A stretch of 14,777 nucleotides of DNA from JADJLQ01 sp964405735 (GCA_964405735.1 CAYOPD010000102.1:1-14777); one strand, 5' to 3'; positions 1 to 8,683 are shown, counted from the stretch's first letter. Numbers and translations: made by a program. Notes: generated by a model from the sequence alone, not told the origin.

Positions 1-1827
1 GATCCAGTACCTCGACCTCGGAGCCATATTCAAAATCAATCCCTCGATATTGGTGGAGAGGCTGTCTCCGGTGAATACATTGAGATAATTACCGGTAAGG
101 GAATTGAATTTCACCTGGGCCAATTTTGTGTTATAATTCTGAACCAGGAATTCTCCGCGGCCAAAAGGCTGAAAAGCCACCCTGGCCGGGCCATCCATGG
201 ATATGGTTTCGTTTCCATTAAAAGCCTTCCGGATTACATTGGCCCAGGCTGGCGGCACTTCCATTAATCCCAGGGGTTTGGGACATAACAATTCCTCACC
301 GGTCGACCTAAAATCCTCGTCGGAGAAAGTATGGGCATTCAATACATAGATATTGCCCTTTGCATTCCGGCACAAAAAAGGGATCTCCTGTTTCTGGAAT
401 ACAGCCGTCAACTCAACGGTGGCATCCACCGGTTTTATATTTCCTTCCAGGGATAAAGCAAGGTCCAGGGTATCGGGTTTCCCATTGACCAGGATTTCCG
501 CGGTATGGATGACCGGGGTATCGATGGGCCAGGAAATGCCGGCCATTTCAGCCAGTTCTTTCCCCTGGATCAACCGGCTGAGGAAGCCGGTCGTGAAGAC
601 GATACGCGATCCTCCAGCCATTGATTTTTTGATCTTTTCAAAGATGGTGCTATCCGCTGCAGCCTGGGCAGGAAGGAATATTATCTCAGCGTGTGAGGGA
701 TAATGGGCATAAGGAATGAGCGGAACCCCAAACATACCGATGTAATCATAGATATACATGTCGCCACCCGGATCGCTGTTGGGTGGTTTATAGGTGCTGA
801 TCCCGTCAACCGGTGTTTTGGATAGTAAGGCAGCGAGGTCGGCGAGGTGATTGAACTCCGACCGCAGGAAATGTTGGCCCGGATGGCCCTCCATAATATT
901 GTATGAATTGAAGAGGATCAGTTCTTCTGCACCGGCCAGCACCGCCTGGTAGGCTTGTTCGATAAAATCGTTCTGGTCGCAGTCGATATGGTCAAACCAG
1001 GCCCCTCCCATTTTGTCCCCGGATACCGAAGACATCCAGCGGTAATTGACAAATCCTTCATAGGGTTGTACAAAACCAAAACGGGGGGTGTATGGTCCGC
1101 GGCTTTCCGTTCCGATCCATACCTGGTCGTACAAGGCGGTTTGCCTGCTCACATCATAACCAAACAGGTGATACCGGTCATACCATTGAGGATATTTGAT
1201 GATCATGCGGATAGCCGGATTGGCTTTTTTCGCAGGGGCTATGATGTATTTTTCTGAAAAATCGGTCAGCAGGTCCCTCCGGTATTCTGACCAGGAGCGA
1301 TCCCCTTTGGCCGTCTGAGATTCAAGGCTGGTATCGGCGGTACACACAAAATCATCCACAATAAAAGCATCAAACAGCGGAGCTGTTTTTTCCATCAGGT
1401 TGGAGAGGTCTTTTTGAGTCTTTTCATTTTGCCAGTTGAACCACTGGAATTTCCCTTCCTGTTTCGTACCGAAATTGCCACCCGGCACGGTTGCAATGCC
1501 ACCGGCGACCCCGAAACCCTTTGTTTTAAAAAATTGAATGACCGAATCCAGAAGGGCATTCGGCACGACCAGACCCGACCGATACACCTCAAGGTAAACG
1601 GAAGTGATCCCGTTTGCCCTTAGCATGGAAAGCGCTTCCCGTTTGGTGGCTTCTCCCGACCACAACTGGTCGATGGCCTGAGCGGTAAAATAGACACTCA
1701 GTTTAAGGTCGTTTTTGCGGGACAGAGCATAGTGGAGAACATCCTGGTCCGTGTTGGCTTCCGGTTTGCAGGAGAACCAAAAAGGACCGGCCAAAAACAG
1801 ATACAGAAGAAATTTATTGTTTTTCAT
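1..1827 (-). CDS. Secreted lipoprotein, TIM-barrel glycoside-hydrolase-like with GATase-like domain (3' end outside window)
   Basis: The minus-strand frame is open from ATG at 1827 to base 1, giving 609 codons with no stop, so the C-terminus lies beyond the window. The leader is MKNNKFLLYLFLAGPFWFSC, a hydrophobic stretch ending in Cys20; the lipobox is poor (Trp-Phe-Ser before Cys), so lipoprotein processing is likely but not certain. Residues about 40-335 alternate hydrophobic strands and helices like a TIM barrel, with acidic strand ends such as FDAFIVDDF (152-160) and WFDHIDCDQNDF (277-288). Residues about 370-415 (AEIIFLPAQA, GSRIVFTTGF) resemble the amidotransferase-like fold that follows the barrel in GH42-type and related enzymes. 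The remainder looks beta-rich. By family knowledge this architecture suggests a polysaccharide-active enzyme. The exact family and catalytic residues are not recognised; Asp158/Asp159 are candidates only. It is divergent from the double esterase gene. Confidence 0.72.
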   Translation of the reverse strand, partial: MKNNKFLLYLFLAGPFWFSCKPEANTDQDVLHYALSRKNDLKLSVYFTAQAIDQLWSGEATKREALSMLRANGITSVYLEVYRSGLVVPNALLDSVIQFFKTKGFGVAGGIATVPGGNFGTKQEGKFQWFNWQNEKTQKDLSNLMEKTAPLFDAFIVDDFVCTADTSLESQTAKGDRSWSEYRRDLLTDFSEKYIIAPAKKANPAIRMIIKYPQWYDRYHLFGYDVSRQTALYDQVWIGTESRGPYTPRFGFVQPYEGFVNYRWMSSVSGDKMGGAWFDHIDCDQNDFIEQAYQAVLAGAEELILFNSYNIMEGHPGQHFLRSEFNHLADLAALLSKTPVDGISTYKPPNSDPGGDMYIYDYIGMFGVPLIPYAHYPSHAEIIFLPAQAAADSTIFEKIKKSMAGGSRIVFTTGFLSRLIQGKELAEMAGISWPIDTPVIHTAEILVNGKPDTLDLALSLEGNIKPVDATVELTAVFQKQEIPFLCRNAKGNIYVLNAHTFSDEDFRSTGEELLCPKPLGLMEVPPAWANVIRKAFNGNETISMDGPARVAFQPFGRGEFLVQNYNTKLAQVKFNSLTGNYLNVFTGDSLSTNIEGLILNMAPRSRYWI

Positions 1828-1847
1828 TTTGGGAAAGGCAAGGATCG

Positions 1848-1878
1848 GTAAGTTAGTGATCTAAAAAGAATCCAGAAA
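1848..1878 (-). promoter_or_regulatory. Predicted promoter of the lipoprotein gene starting at 1827
   Basis: Read on the minus strand, TTTC (1878-1875), a 19-bp spacer and TAACTTAC (1855-1848) fit the Bacteroidota promoter TTTG-N19-TAnnTTTG with one mismatch in each box. Twenty bases separate the -7 box from the ATG, like the other promoters in this window. Confidence 0.45.
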
Positions 1879-1962
1879 GAATGCCGGTCGGTTTTATATT
1901 GTATGCAAAATCAAAATCCTGCCTGACCGGATGACGATATCAATGTCTTAAAATCAAAATAA

Positions 1963-3732
1963 ATGAAATCAGGACTAATCGCCCTTGTATTGACTTTCTC
2001 AACAATACCAGCTGCCATTGCGCAAAAGGATAGCACTTTTAAAATCTGGAACCCTGCCTCAGATTCCATCCAATGCCTGGAAGGACAGGCATGGAAAGGG
2101 AAAGAGAAGAACCTGTTTGCCCGTTTGCCCTTTGCATTGGAAAACAAGGTGAGGAAAGAAGTCTGGAATTTGTCGCGGCACACTGCGGGGCTGAGTTTGC
2201 GATTCAGAACCAATGCTTCTGAACTGACCGTCCGTTATACCGTGGAGGGATCCCTTCAAATGCCCCATATGCCTGCTACGGGGGTGAGCGGTGTCGATTT
2301 ATACTCCAAATCCATCGATGGACAATGGTTATGGTGTGCGGGACGTTACACCTTTGGAGATACGGTGACCTACCGGTTTGTAAATCTTCCCTCAAAAGAC
2401 CAGCATGTCACCAACCGGGAATATACTTTATACTTTCCTTTATACAATTCCGTCAAATGGATGGAAATCAGTATGCCTTTGGAATGTGATTGGAAACCCC
2501 TTCCGGTCCGGAAAGAAAAGCCGGTCATCGTATATGGCACTTCCATAGCCCAGGGAGGTTGTGCAAGCCGCCCAGGCCTTGCCTGGACCAATATCCTTGC
2601 GCGAAAACTGAATACTCCGGTGATCAACCTGGGATTTTCGGGCAACGGCCGGTTGGAAAAAGAAATCCTTGACCTGTTGGCAGAAACGGATGCAAAAGCC
2701 TACGTATTGGATTGTCTTCCAAACCTGATGCCACCGGCCTTTACCTCTGAGGAAGTGAAGAAAAGAATAGAACAAGCGGTCAGGCTTCTGAGAAAGGCCA
2801 GACCCGGCATTCCCATCCTTCTGACCGATCACGACGGGTATACGGATGAGGATATGAATGAGGCCAGGCGCAAGGATTATACCGGGGTCAACCAAGCCCT
2901 TCAGGAAACGCTTTATTCCCTGCGTACGGAAGGGATAGGCCGGCTCTATCATCTCAGTAAGGCGGAAATCAATCAGGACATTGAAACCATGGTGGATGGT
3001 GTTCATCCAAACGATATTGGCATGATGCGTTATGCGGAAGCTTATGAAAAGGTCTTGCGAAAAATCCTGGACATGGAAGACGGCGGCAACCTGACCACCA
3101 CCGCGGTCACTCAGCGCCGGGATGCCCGCATCTACGACTGGGAAACCCGGCACCAGGACATACTGGATTTTAATACAACTCATCAACCTGAAATTGTACT
3201 CATAGGTAATTCCATCACTCATTTCTGGGGGGGCCTGCCCGCCAATCCGGTAAACAATGGCAAAGAAGCCTGGAAAAAACACTTCGGAAACCGGAAGGTG
3301 GTCAATATGGGATTCGGCTGGGACCGGGTGGAAAATGTTTTATGGAGGATTCATCACGGTACACTGGACGGCTTTTCGGCCAAACAGATCGTCCTGATGA
3401 TTGGCACCAATAACCTTCATCTCAATACCGATGAAGAGATCGTCGAAGGCCTTCGTTATTTAATCCGGGCAATACAATCAAAACAACCTCAATCCGCTGT
3501 TTTGCTGATGGGCATCCTGCCGCGAAGGAATACCGAGGAGCGAGTGATTCAAATAAATAAAAAAATAGCCAATCTTGCATCGGGTAAAAACATTCATTAC
3601 GCTGATGCCGGCCCTTTGTTTATAAAGGCGGACCACAAAATCGATGAGGCCTTATTCACTGACGGGCTGCATCCCAATGAGACGGGATATGATCGCCTGG
3701 GGGGCTTTATTGTGCGGTGGCTGGATCAGTAG
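1963..3732 (+). CDS. Secreted double-domain SGNH/GDSL esterase
   Basis: This is a 589-residue protein with a cleavable signal peptide (MKSGLIALVLTFSTIPAAIA). Residues about 25-180 form the beta-sandwich that precedes many SGNH hydrolases, marked by the GVDLY motif at 110-114 (GxDLY domain). The first SGNH domain follows: nucleophile block YGTSIAQGG with Ser194, Gly224 and Asn228 in NLGFSGNG, Asn254 in DCLPN, and Asp345/His348 in DGVHPN. A second SGNH domain of a different subtype (platelet-activating-factor acetylhydrolase-like) covers about 400-589: IGNSITHFW with Ser417, GTNN at 481-484, and Asp567/His570 in DGLHPN. Both catalytic sets look complete. Such enzymes usually remove acetyl or other acyl groups from polysaccharides; the substrate here is unknown. 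The GxDLY-SGNH family is normally a single-enzyme chain, so the extra domain is notable. Start ATG is followed directly by the signal peptide. No clear promoter was found upstream. Confidence 0.9.
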   Translation: MKSGLIALVLTFSTIPAAIAQKDSTFKIWNPASDSIQCLEGQAWKGKEKNLFARLPFALENKVRKEVWNLSRHTAGLSLRFRTNASELTVRYTVEGSLQMPHMPATGVSGVDLYSKSIDGQWLWCAGRYTFGDTVTYRFVNLPSKDQHVTNREYTLYFPLYNSVKWMEISMPLECDWKPLPVRKEKPVIVYGTSIAQGGCASRPGLAWTNILARKLNTPVINLGFSGNGRLEKEILDLLAETDAKAYVLDCLPNLMPPAFTSEEVKKRIEQAVRLLRKARPGIPILLTDHDGYTDEDMNEARRKDYTGVNQALQETLYSLRTEGIGRLYHLSKAEINQDIETMVDGVHPNDIGMMRYAEAYEKVLRKILDMEDGGNLTTTAVTQRRDARIYDWETRHQDILDFNTTHQPEIVLIGNSITHFWGGLPANPVNNGKEAWKKHFGNRKVVNMGFGWDRVENVLWRIHHGTLDGFSAKQIVLMIGTNNLHLNTDEEIVEGLRYLIRAIQSKQPQSAVLLMGILPRRNTEERVIQINKKIANLASGKNIHYADAGPLFIKADHKIDEALFTDGLHPNETGYDRLGGFIVRWLDQ

Positions 3733-3752
3733 GCGGGTTTGCTTCGACCCGC
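3733..3752 (+). terminator. Short hairpin after the esterase gene
   Basis: GCGGGT (3733-3738) pairs perfectly with ACCCGC (3747-3752) around an 8-base loop, beginning right after the stop codon. There is no T-run, so it may be a weak terminator. It also holds the -33 box of the next promoter. Confidence 0.35.
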
Positions 3753-3768
3753 ACATATATTAACTTGC
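3738..3768 (+). promoter_or_regulatory. Predicted promoter of the TRIC-family gene
   Basis: TTTG at 3738-3741, a 19-bp spacer and TAACTTGC at 3761-3768 match the Bacteroidota promoter well. Transcription would begin around 3774-3776. That rules out a start at 3717 and supports GTG at 3783 for the downstream gene. Confidence 0.55.
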
Positions 3769-3782
3769 CGTACTTTCAACAG

Positions 3783-4433
3783 GTGAACGGTTTTGATCTG
3801 ATTTCCATTCTGGATTTATTGGGCACCTTTGCCTTTGCCATCAGCGGGATAAGGCTTGCTTCCGGTAAAAATATGGATTGGTTTGGTGCCTATGTCATCG
3901 GCCTGGTTACGGCCATTGGGGGAGGAACCACCCGGGATTTATTGCTTGACGTTACCGTGTTTTGGATCCAGGATCCTTCATACCTTTTGACCACTGCCGC
4001 CGCCCTGCTGGTTACCCTCTTGTTCAAAGAAAAAATCATGCGGTGGGGCAAACCCCTGTTTTTGTTTGATACCATAGGGTTGGGGCTGTTTACCGTCGTG
4101 GGCATCGGTAAGAGCATGGAAGCCGGACTTCCGGCATGGGCATGCATCCTGATGGGAACCATCACCGGTTCATTGGGAGGGGTGATCCGGGATGTATTGA
4201 TCAATGAGGTGCCCTTGCTTTTCAGGAGGGATATCTATGCCCTGGCCTGTGTTGCTGGTGGAATCGTTTTTTTTATTTGCCAAAAGACAGAACTCCGATC
4301 ATTGTCCGAACTGCTTGGGGCCTCTTCGGTCATTCTCATCCGGATGGTTGCAGTAAAATTTCATATTCACCTTCCGACCCTGGTGCCTGAAGATATTCGT
4401 AAAAACAGGCCTGGCGATTCATCGGAATCATAA
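3783..4433 (+). CDS. UPF0126/TRIC-type cation channel family membrane protein
   Basis: The protein has about seven hydrophobic segments and the two internal repeats of the UPF0126 family (E. coli YicG type). These carry GGGTTRD at residues 46-52 and GGVIRD at 132-137, each after a GTFAFAISG- or GLFTVVGIG-like helix. Prokaryotic members share the fold of trimeric intracellular cation channels, and some were proposed to move glycine; the substrate cannot be read from sequence. The frame is open back to GTG at 3717, which would overlap the esterase gene by 16 bases. The extra 22 residues are not typical of the family, and a promoter at 3738-3768 lies inside that extension. I therefore chose GTG at 3783, giving 216 residues beginning MNGFDLISILDLLG. 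The hydrophilic tail of about 20 residues is probably cytoplasmic. Confidence 0.85.
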   Translation: MNGFDLISILDLLGTFAFAISGIRLASGKNMDWFGAYVIGLVTAIGGGTTRDLLLDVTVFWIQDPSYLLTTAAALLVTLLFKEKIMRWGKPLFLFDTIGLGLFTVVGIGKSMEAGLPAWACILMGTITGSLGGVIRDVLINEVPLLFRRDIYALACVAGGIVFFICQKTELRSLSELLGASSVILIRMVAVKFHIHLPTLVPEDIRKNRPGDSSES

Positions 4434-4450
4434 ACTTCGCGTTCATCTTT

Positions 4451-4738
4451 TCAGGAGCCATCTGGGTAATCCATCTGGCCTTCGAGGTCGTCGCCGGGGG
4501 AAGTGGCCCCGAGCATCAGGGCCAGGTAGGCGCCGGCCGATTCTCCCATTGCGCCCACCCGGTCAGGATCAATATTCAATTCACCGGCATGCGCACGCAG
4601 ATAACGAACGGCTCTTTTGGCATCCTGAATTTGAGTGGGCCACTTAAACCGGGGAGCAAACCGGTAACCAACCGCTACACCGGCATATCCGGCTGAAACA
4701 AATTTTTGGATCCATTTAGGCCACGCATTTTTACTCCT
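4451..4738 (-). pseudogene. Internal fragment of an alpha/beta-hydrolase (esterase) gene
   Basis: On the minus strand one frame reads SKNAWPKWIQKFVSAGYAG, then GYRFAPRFKWPTQIQDAKRA, RYLRAHAGELNIDPDRV and GAMGESAGAYLALMLGATS, stopping at TGA 4453-4451. This matches the central part of esterases of the BD-FAE/Abhydrolase_3 type and includes the GESAG nucleophile elbow. The oxyanion HGGG region that should precede SKNAW is missing: in-frame stops occur just upstream. Everything after the elbow, including the catalytic Asp and His, is also missing. No plausible start codon exists. About 95 codons remain of a gene that normally has about 300. Homology is recognised by pattern, not by a search. Confidence 0.75.
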
Positions 4739-4794
4739 AGCAGAATTGGTGAATGTCGCAATCTGTATCGAATACCATCATAACTACTCCCCTG

Positions 4795-7700
4795 TCATAT
4801 CTTAATAAATTTTACCGACTTGATTTTATCTTCTGTCAGAAAGGAAAGGTAATAAGCCCCCGAAGGAAGGGCTTCCAGATTTACGGTATGCCCATAGGCC
4901 ACCCGATCCGGCACCTGTTCCAAATGATGGATTTTTCCACGGGAATCCATCAACCGATATACCATTTTGTCGAGGGCTGATTTATCAAACCGGAAGGTGA
5001 TGGCGGAGGAAGCAGGGACCGGGAATAATTCAAATTTGTTCAATACGAGTTCCGGGAGAGGAGTGGTGTTTTTAACGGTAATTTTTGCAATGCCAAAATA
5101 AAATCCCGGTCCGCAATCATTGTTCAGGCTGCTTATTAAATAGTCCGTGGATTGGGCGGGTTTTACATAAAAGGTATATGGACTGGAGAGGATGGTGATG
5201 GCGGTGTCTTTTCCGATGGATATTTTCCAAGGGGGGGTGCCGGAAAGGGTGACCGTTATTTGGGCACTGTCACCGGGGTTGATGGAAGCGGTTCCGGAAA
5301 TTTCAGCGCTGGCTGGTTTGATTACGGTAATCTTGGCGGGATTGGAAGTCAGGGTCGAACTAAGGTCTTTGATTTCACAATAATAAACGGCACTTTCAAG
5401 GGGGGTAATGGTTAAGGTTGGCTCGTTGGCATTTGGGATCACGGTGTTGTTTTTGTACCACTGATAACCGGTGCCTTTACCTCCCTGAGTACCTGCCTCC
5501 AGCACGATGGGTTTTTGATCGCAGACAGATTTGGACTCCGGATGTCGGGTGATGGCCAAGGGAGCGACCATTCCTGTGATGGAAACGGCATCGCCGATCT
5601 GTGAATAGAAAGTCCCGTTGCCATGGGTACCGATCACCAGGGTATTGTCGATCCAGCGGTGGTCCATGCTGCTGATCACGGCGTATTCCATGGGGGAATT
5701 TTCATTTTCTTTCAGCCATTGGGTGTTGGAGGCTTGGATCTTGGTGGTGCTGTATAAGCCCACGGTGGTTCCGGCAAAATATTCCACCCCGGTTTTTTTC
5801 ACGATGATTTCACAACTCCGGATGCTGGGCTCCGCCAGGTTGCCTTCGATATTGATCCATTTGGGAGAAGGCGCATTGGCGTTGCCGGTCCACCAGATGT
5901 TTTTCACATTGTAATTGCTGTAGACCACCATCATCGTATCGTCATTCCTGGGGTTCACTGCAATATCGACAATGGAGCCTGCAGCCAGGATATTATTTTC
6001 CCCGGGGGTGATGTTATCGGGTATTTGATCAGTTGCTGAAGCCCTGGGGTTCCGGAGCCGGAATAGTTTACCCAGGGAAGTACCGTAAAAAAGGTTATGC
6101 AGGTTATTATATGTTCCACGAGTGGTGGCCATGCATAAAATTTGTTCGTTATCGGCTGTTTTGGTTCCTTCCAGCAATTGCCAGGTGCTGTCGGTCACTG
6201 AACTTGCATTGGTGGTTCGGTAAAGAACATTGGTGCCGGTGAAAAACAAGTCATCCGTATTATCCGGGTTAAGATGAACAAGGGTCCTGAACGCGCTGGT
6301 ACTCCCTTTGGGTTGCAGCAGGCCGGAACGCGAGAGAAAGGAATTGGTGGCCGGGTTGACCATTTGCCTTAAACAATAGCCGCCTTGGCCGGAAATCAAT
6401 AACCACTTGGTATTATTCTGGATTTTCGAGATACCATGAGTCATGCCATCGCCGGTGTATATTCTGATTTGATTTTTTGGGTTAGCCGATAATCCATTAT
6501 AAAACAGGGTCCCATTGTCCTGGGTGCCACCGATAAAGGACAAAGAACCCGGATTAGGATCGATCGCGATCGCGTAATACTGCGTGTTCTGAAGCCCGGT
6601 ATTGATATACTGATGTTTGACGGTATCCGGGGTGATGTTGGAAGTCAGGGACAAGCCTCCATCGTGAAAATGGATCATTTCCATGGAGCTGCCCGGGCGA
6701 AAAACAAAACCATGAATATCCGGATGGGACCGGTCATTATCGTAACCCTGGGTGCTTCCGGCAGGAGCGTTTCGGTAATTGAAGCCTCCAAGGAGCCGGG
6801 TGGCTGTTTTAGACCGGAAACCGCTAAAACTCCGATAGGCATTGGTGCCTCCAATCAGCACAAAATCCGGATTGTCCGGTTTGACCGCCAGGGCAAGATT
6901 ATATCCTCCCTGTGTGTTTAATCCTCCAAAATTTTCATTCGCGGCATTGGAAGGGAGATTTTGACTAAGCCTGGTAATTTTGTTGCCATCCGGAGAAAGG
7001 TCAATCTTAAACAAATCTCCGGTCGGAAAAATTAAATTGGGACCATTCGGCTGATTAACCGAGAGCGCATAGAGTATGGATTCATCCGATGGTGCAAGAG
7101 CGAGTAAGAGTCGGTAATATTTTCCCGGGGCGGGCCAGTCTGTGAACAGGGTAGAATCGACAATTTTTTTCCATTGTATGGCAACCCCGTTGTTTCCTTC
7201 CCAAATACCCTGATAGGTTGTAGTGGGATATTTGGCAGGGACCGAAGTGGACTGACCATTAAAAGCAAGAAAGATTTTTGATCCGTCTTTGGAAATGATA
7301 ATATCATTCCCATGAGATCCACCAACTCCATCACTGCCTATTTCGAAGGGCTGCCGGATGGAAAATTCTGATAAGGAAATTCTGATTAACTGGGAAAAAC
7401 CTCCCCATTCCGAAACCCAAATAAAACCATCAGCCGGATTGACCAATAGTTTACTGATATAATCGTATCTGTTGTCGAATAAAAACGCCTTGCCGGCCTG
7501 GGTTATTTTCACCGCATTCCAGCTTAAGCCCCTGTCGTCACTTACCATCAATCCGTAGCCATGATGGGTATGCCCGAAAATGCTTACCGAACCACCTGGC
7601 AATTCTCCGGTTCCTGCGTACCAGGTATCCCGGTAGGGTTTCCCCGTGGTCGGATTAATACCTGGCCTGGGATCCTGGGCAAGTGCCGTCACGCTATTCA

Positions 7701-8136
7701 GATCTGGAGTTGGTATCCAGGTCCACATTGTCCCACCATCCGTACTTCTGAATACCCCCCCTGAAACTCCACCGGCCAGTATAAGCCGGTTTGAAGTCCC
7801 GTTGTAGCCGATATCGTAAGCAGCTGACCTCACCCGGCCGGCTATATTCACCGGGCCTGCGGAAACATAATTTTGTGAACGAAAAAATCGTTTTACGGAA
7901 GGTATGGCCTGAACCGCCCTACGATCTTTGTTTCTTGCATTATGAGGGATTTGGCCAGTAGCAGGATCGTGGCTGATCAGCCATTCGTATTCCTGCCATT
8001 CTTTATGAAATTCGGGTTTGGCCCAGTTCGGTGAAGCAACAGCTCCTGTTCCATCTCCGGAAGGTGATTTTACCGGGGAAACAAAAGGGCTCAACATAAA
8101 ATGAAGGGCAATCAGGGAAAGTAGGTAAATCCGCAT
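4795..8136 (-). CDS. Large secreted beta-propeller (BNR/VPS10-like) protein with Ig domain and T9SS sorting domain
   Basis: The 1113-residue protein starts best at ATG 8136, where the signal peptide MRIYLLSLIALHFMLSPF begins directly; the frame also extends to ATG 8163. After a short basic stretch, residues about 90-850 form repeated beta-propeller blades. Asp-box (BNR) motifs are visible as FRSTDGGTMWTW and VSDDRGLSWNA (S/D-x-D-x-G-x-x-W), as in sialidase- or sortilin-type propellers. An Ig-like domain follows at about 860-940 (YQWYKNN, then YYCEI), then another beta domain. The last 87 residues, starting LPELVLNKFELFPVPAS and ending SVKFIKI, are a type A T9SS sorting domain, so the protein should be exported across the outer membrane and anchored at the surface or released. 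No sialidase catalytic residues are evident, so binding or adhesion is more likely than catalysis. It is the second gene after the lipoprotein at 8195-8677. Confidence 0.88.
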   Translation of the reverse strand: MRIYLLSLIALHFMLSPFVSPVKSPSGDGTGAVASPNWAKPEFHKEWQEYEWLISHDPATGQIPHNARNKDRRAVQAIPSVKRFFRSQNYVSAGPVNIAGRVRSAAYDIGYNGTSNRLILAGGVSGGVFRSTDGGTMWTWIPTPDLNSVTALAQDPRPGINPTTGKPYRDTWYAGTGELPGGSVSIFGHTHHGYGLMVSDDRGLSWNAVKITQAGKAFLFDNRYDYISKLLVNPADGFIWVSEWGGFSQLIRISLSEFSIRQPFEIGSDGVGGSHGNDIIISKDGSKIFLAFNGQSTSVPAKYPTTTYQGIWEGNNGVAIQWKKIVDSTLFTDWPAPGKYYRLLLALAPSDESILYALSVNQPNGPNLIFPTGDLFKIDLSPDGNKITRLSQNLPSNAANENFGGLNTQGGYNLALAVKPDNPDFVLIGGTNAYRSFSGFRSKTATRLLGGFNYRNAPAGSTQGYDNDRSHPDIHGFVFRPGSSMEMIHFHDGGLSLTSNITPDTVKHQYINTGLQNTQYYAIAIDPNPGSLSFIGGTQDNGTLFYNGLSANPKNQIRIYTGDGMTHGISKIQNNTKWLLISGQGGYCLRQMVNPATNSFLSRSGLLQPKGSTSAFRTLVHLNPDNTDDLFFTGTNVLYRTTNASSVTDSTWQLLEGTKTADNEQILCMATTRGTYNNLHNLFYGTSLGKLFRLRNPRASATDQIPDNITPGENNILAAGSIVDIAVNPRNDDTMMVVYSNYNVKNIWWTGNANAPSPKWINIEGNLAEPSIRSCEIIVKKTGVEYFAGTTVGLYSTTKIQASNTQWLKENENSPMEYAVISSMDHRWIDNTLVIGTHGNGTFYSQIGDAVSITGMVAPLAITRHPESKSVCDQKPIVLEAGTQGGKGTGYQWYKNNTVIPNANEPTLTITPLESAVYYCEIKDLSSTLTSNPAKITVIKPASAEISGTASINPGDSAQITVTLSGTPPWKISIGKDTAITILSSPYTFYVKPAQSTDYLISSLNNDCGPGFYFGIAKITVKNTTPLPELVLNKFELFPVPASSAITFRFDKSALDKMVYRLMDSRGKIHHLEQVPDRVAYGHTVNLEALPSGAYYLSFLTEDKIKSVKFIKI

Positions 8137-8194
8137 TTTGCCATCCGAATGATTCCTGATCATGATTCAAGGGCATTTAGGTAAAGGAATGAGG

Positions 8195-8677
8195 TTAAGG
8201 CATGATCTGGTCCGGCAAGTCCATCCATTTATTTATAATGACCTTTCCAATATTGAGTTGAAGAACCAATTCATTTTTTTTACAAACTACTTTATGGATT
8301 CCTGCCTCCGTTTCCGGTTTTTTGAGATGTATAAAATACGCAGGCAACTTATTTTGCGGTAATAAAGTATCCCTTTGCAAGCCCTCCGGACCAAAAACCG
8401 GCTCAGTGATATAAGGTTTACTCAGGCTTTCCAGGTCCGCCACATAGTTCCGTTCGTCTAAACACAGATGATTTATCCGTATCTGGTTTGAATTTTTATT
8501 AGGCAAGAGAAAGAGGTAATATCGGAACTGGATAAAATCCGCGGGAGAATTCATATCCGGAGCAGCACCGGGAATGACTTTCTGACGGTAGGCCAAAACA
8601 CTGAATTTATTTGACTTTACTCCGGCACAGGACAGGAATAAAAACATTAAAAATGAAAGGGCCACGAATAAACGCAT
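8195..8677 (-). CDS. Small lipoprotein of unknown function
   Basis: The 160-residue protein starts at ATG 8677 with MRLFVALSFLMFLFLSC, a classic lipoprotein signal with Cys17. The frame stays open upstream to 8857, but that extension would cross the divergent promoter and bury the leader 60 residues in, so it was rejected. The mature part is mixed and probably beta-rich (FIQFRYYLFLLPN, ELVLQLNIGKVIINKW). I do not recognise a family. The stop codon lies 58 bases before the chosen start of the propeller gene (31 before the alternative 8163 start). The two are on the same strand with no terminator between them, so co-transcription is likely and a function linked to the propeller protein is possible. 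Confidence 0.7.
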   Translation of the reverse strand: MRLFVALSFLMFLFLSCAGVKSNKFSVLAYRQKVIPGAAPDMNSPADFIQFRYYLFLLPNKNSNQIRINHLCLDERNYVADLESLSKPYITEPVFGPEGLQRDTLLPQNKLPAYFIHLKKPETEAGIHKVVCKKNELVLQLNIGKVIINKWMDLPDQIMP

Positions 8678-8683
8678 GGTCTT

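Noticed and set aside
353..1257. Plus-strand open frames of 100-116 codons near the left edge
   Set aside because: They are antisense to the continuous 609-codon lipoprotein frame on the minus strand, which has a leader and promoter.
2440..3282. 280-codon open frame on the minus strand inside the double esterase gene
   Set aside because: It lies antisense to a gene with two clear catalytic domains, has no leader or recognisable motif, and reads as a codon-bias shadow.
4753..4980. 75-codon plus-strand frame at the end of the propeller gene
   Set aside because: Most of it is antisense to the T9SS sorting domain, with no supporting features.
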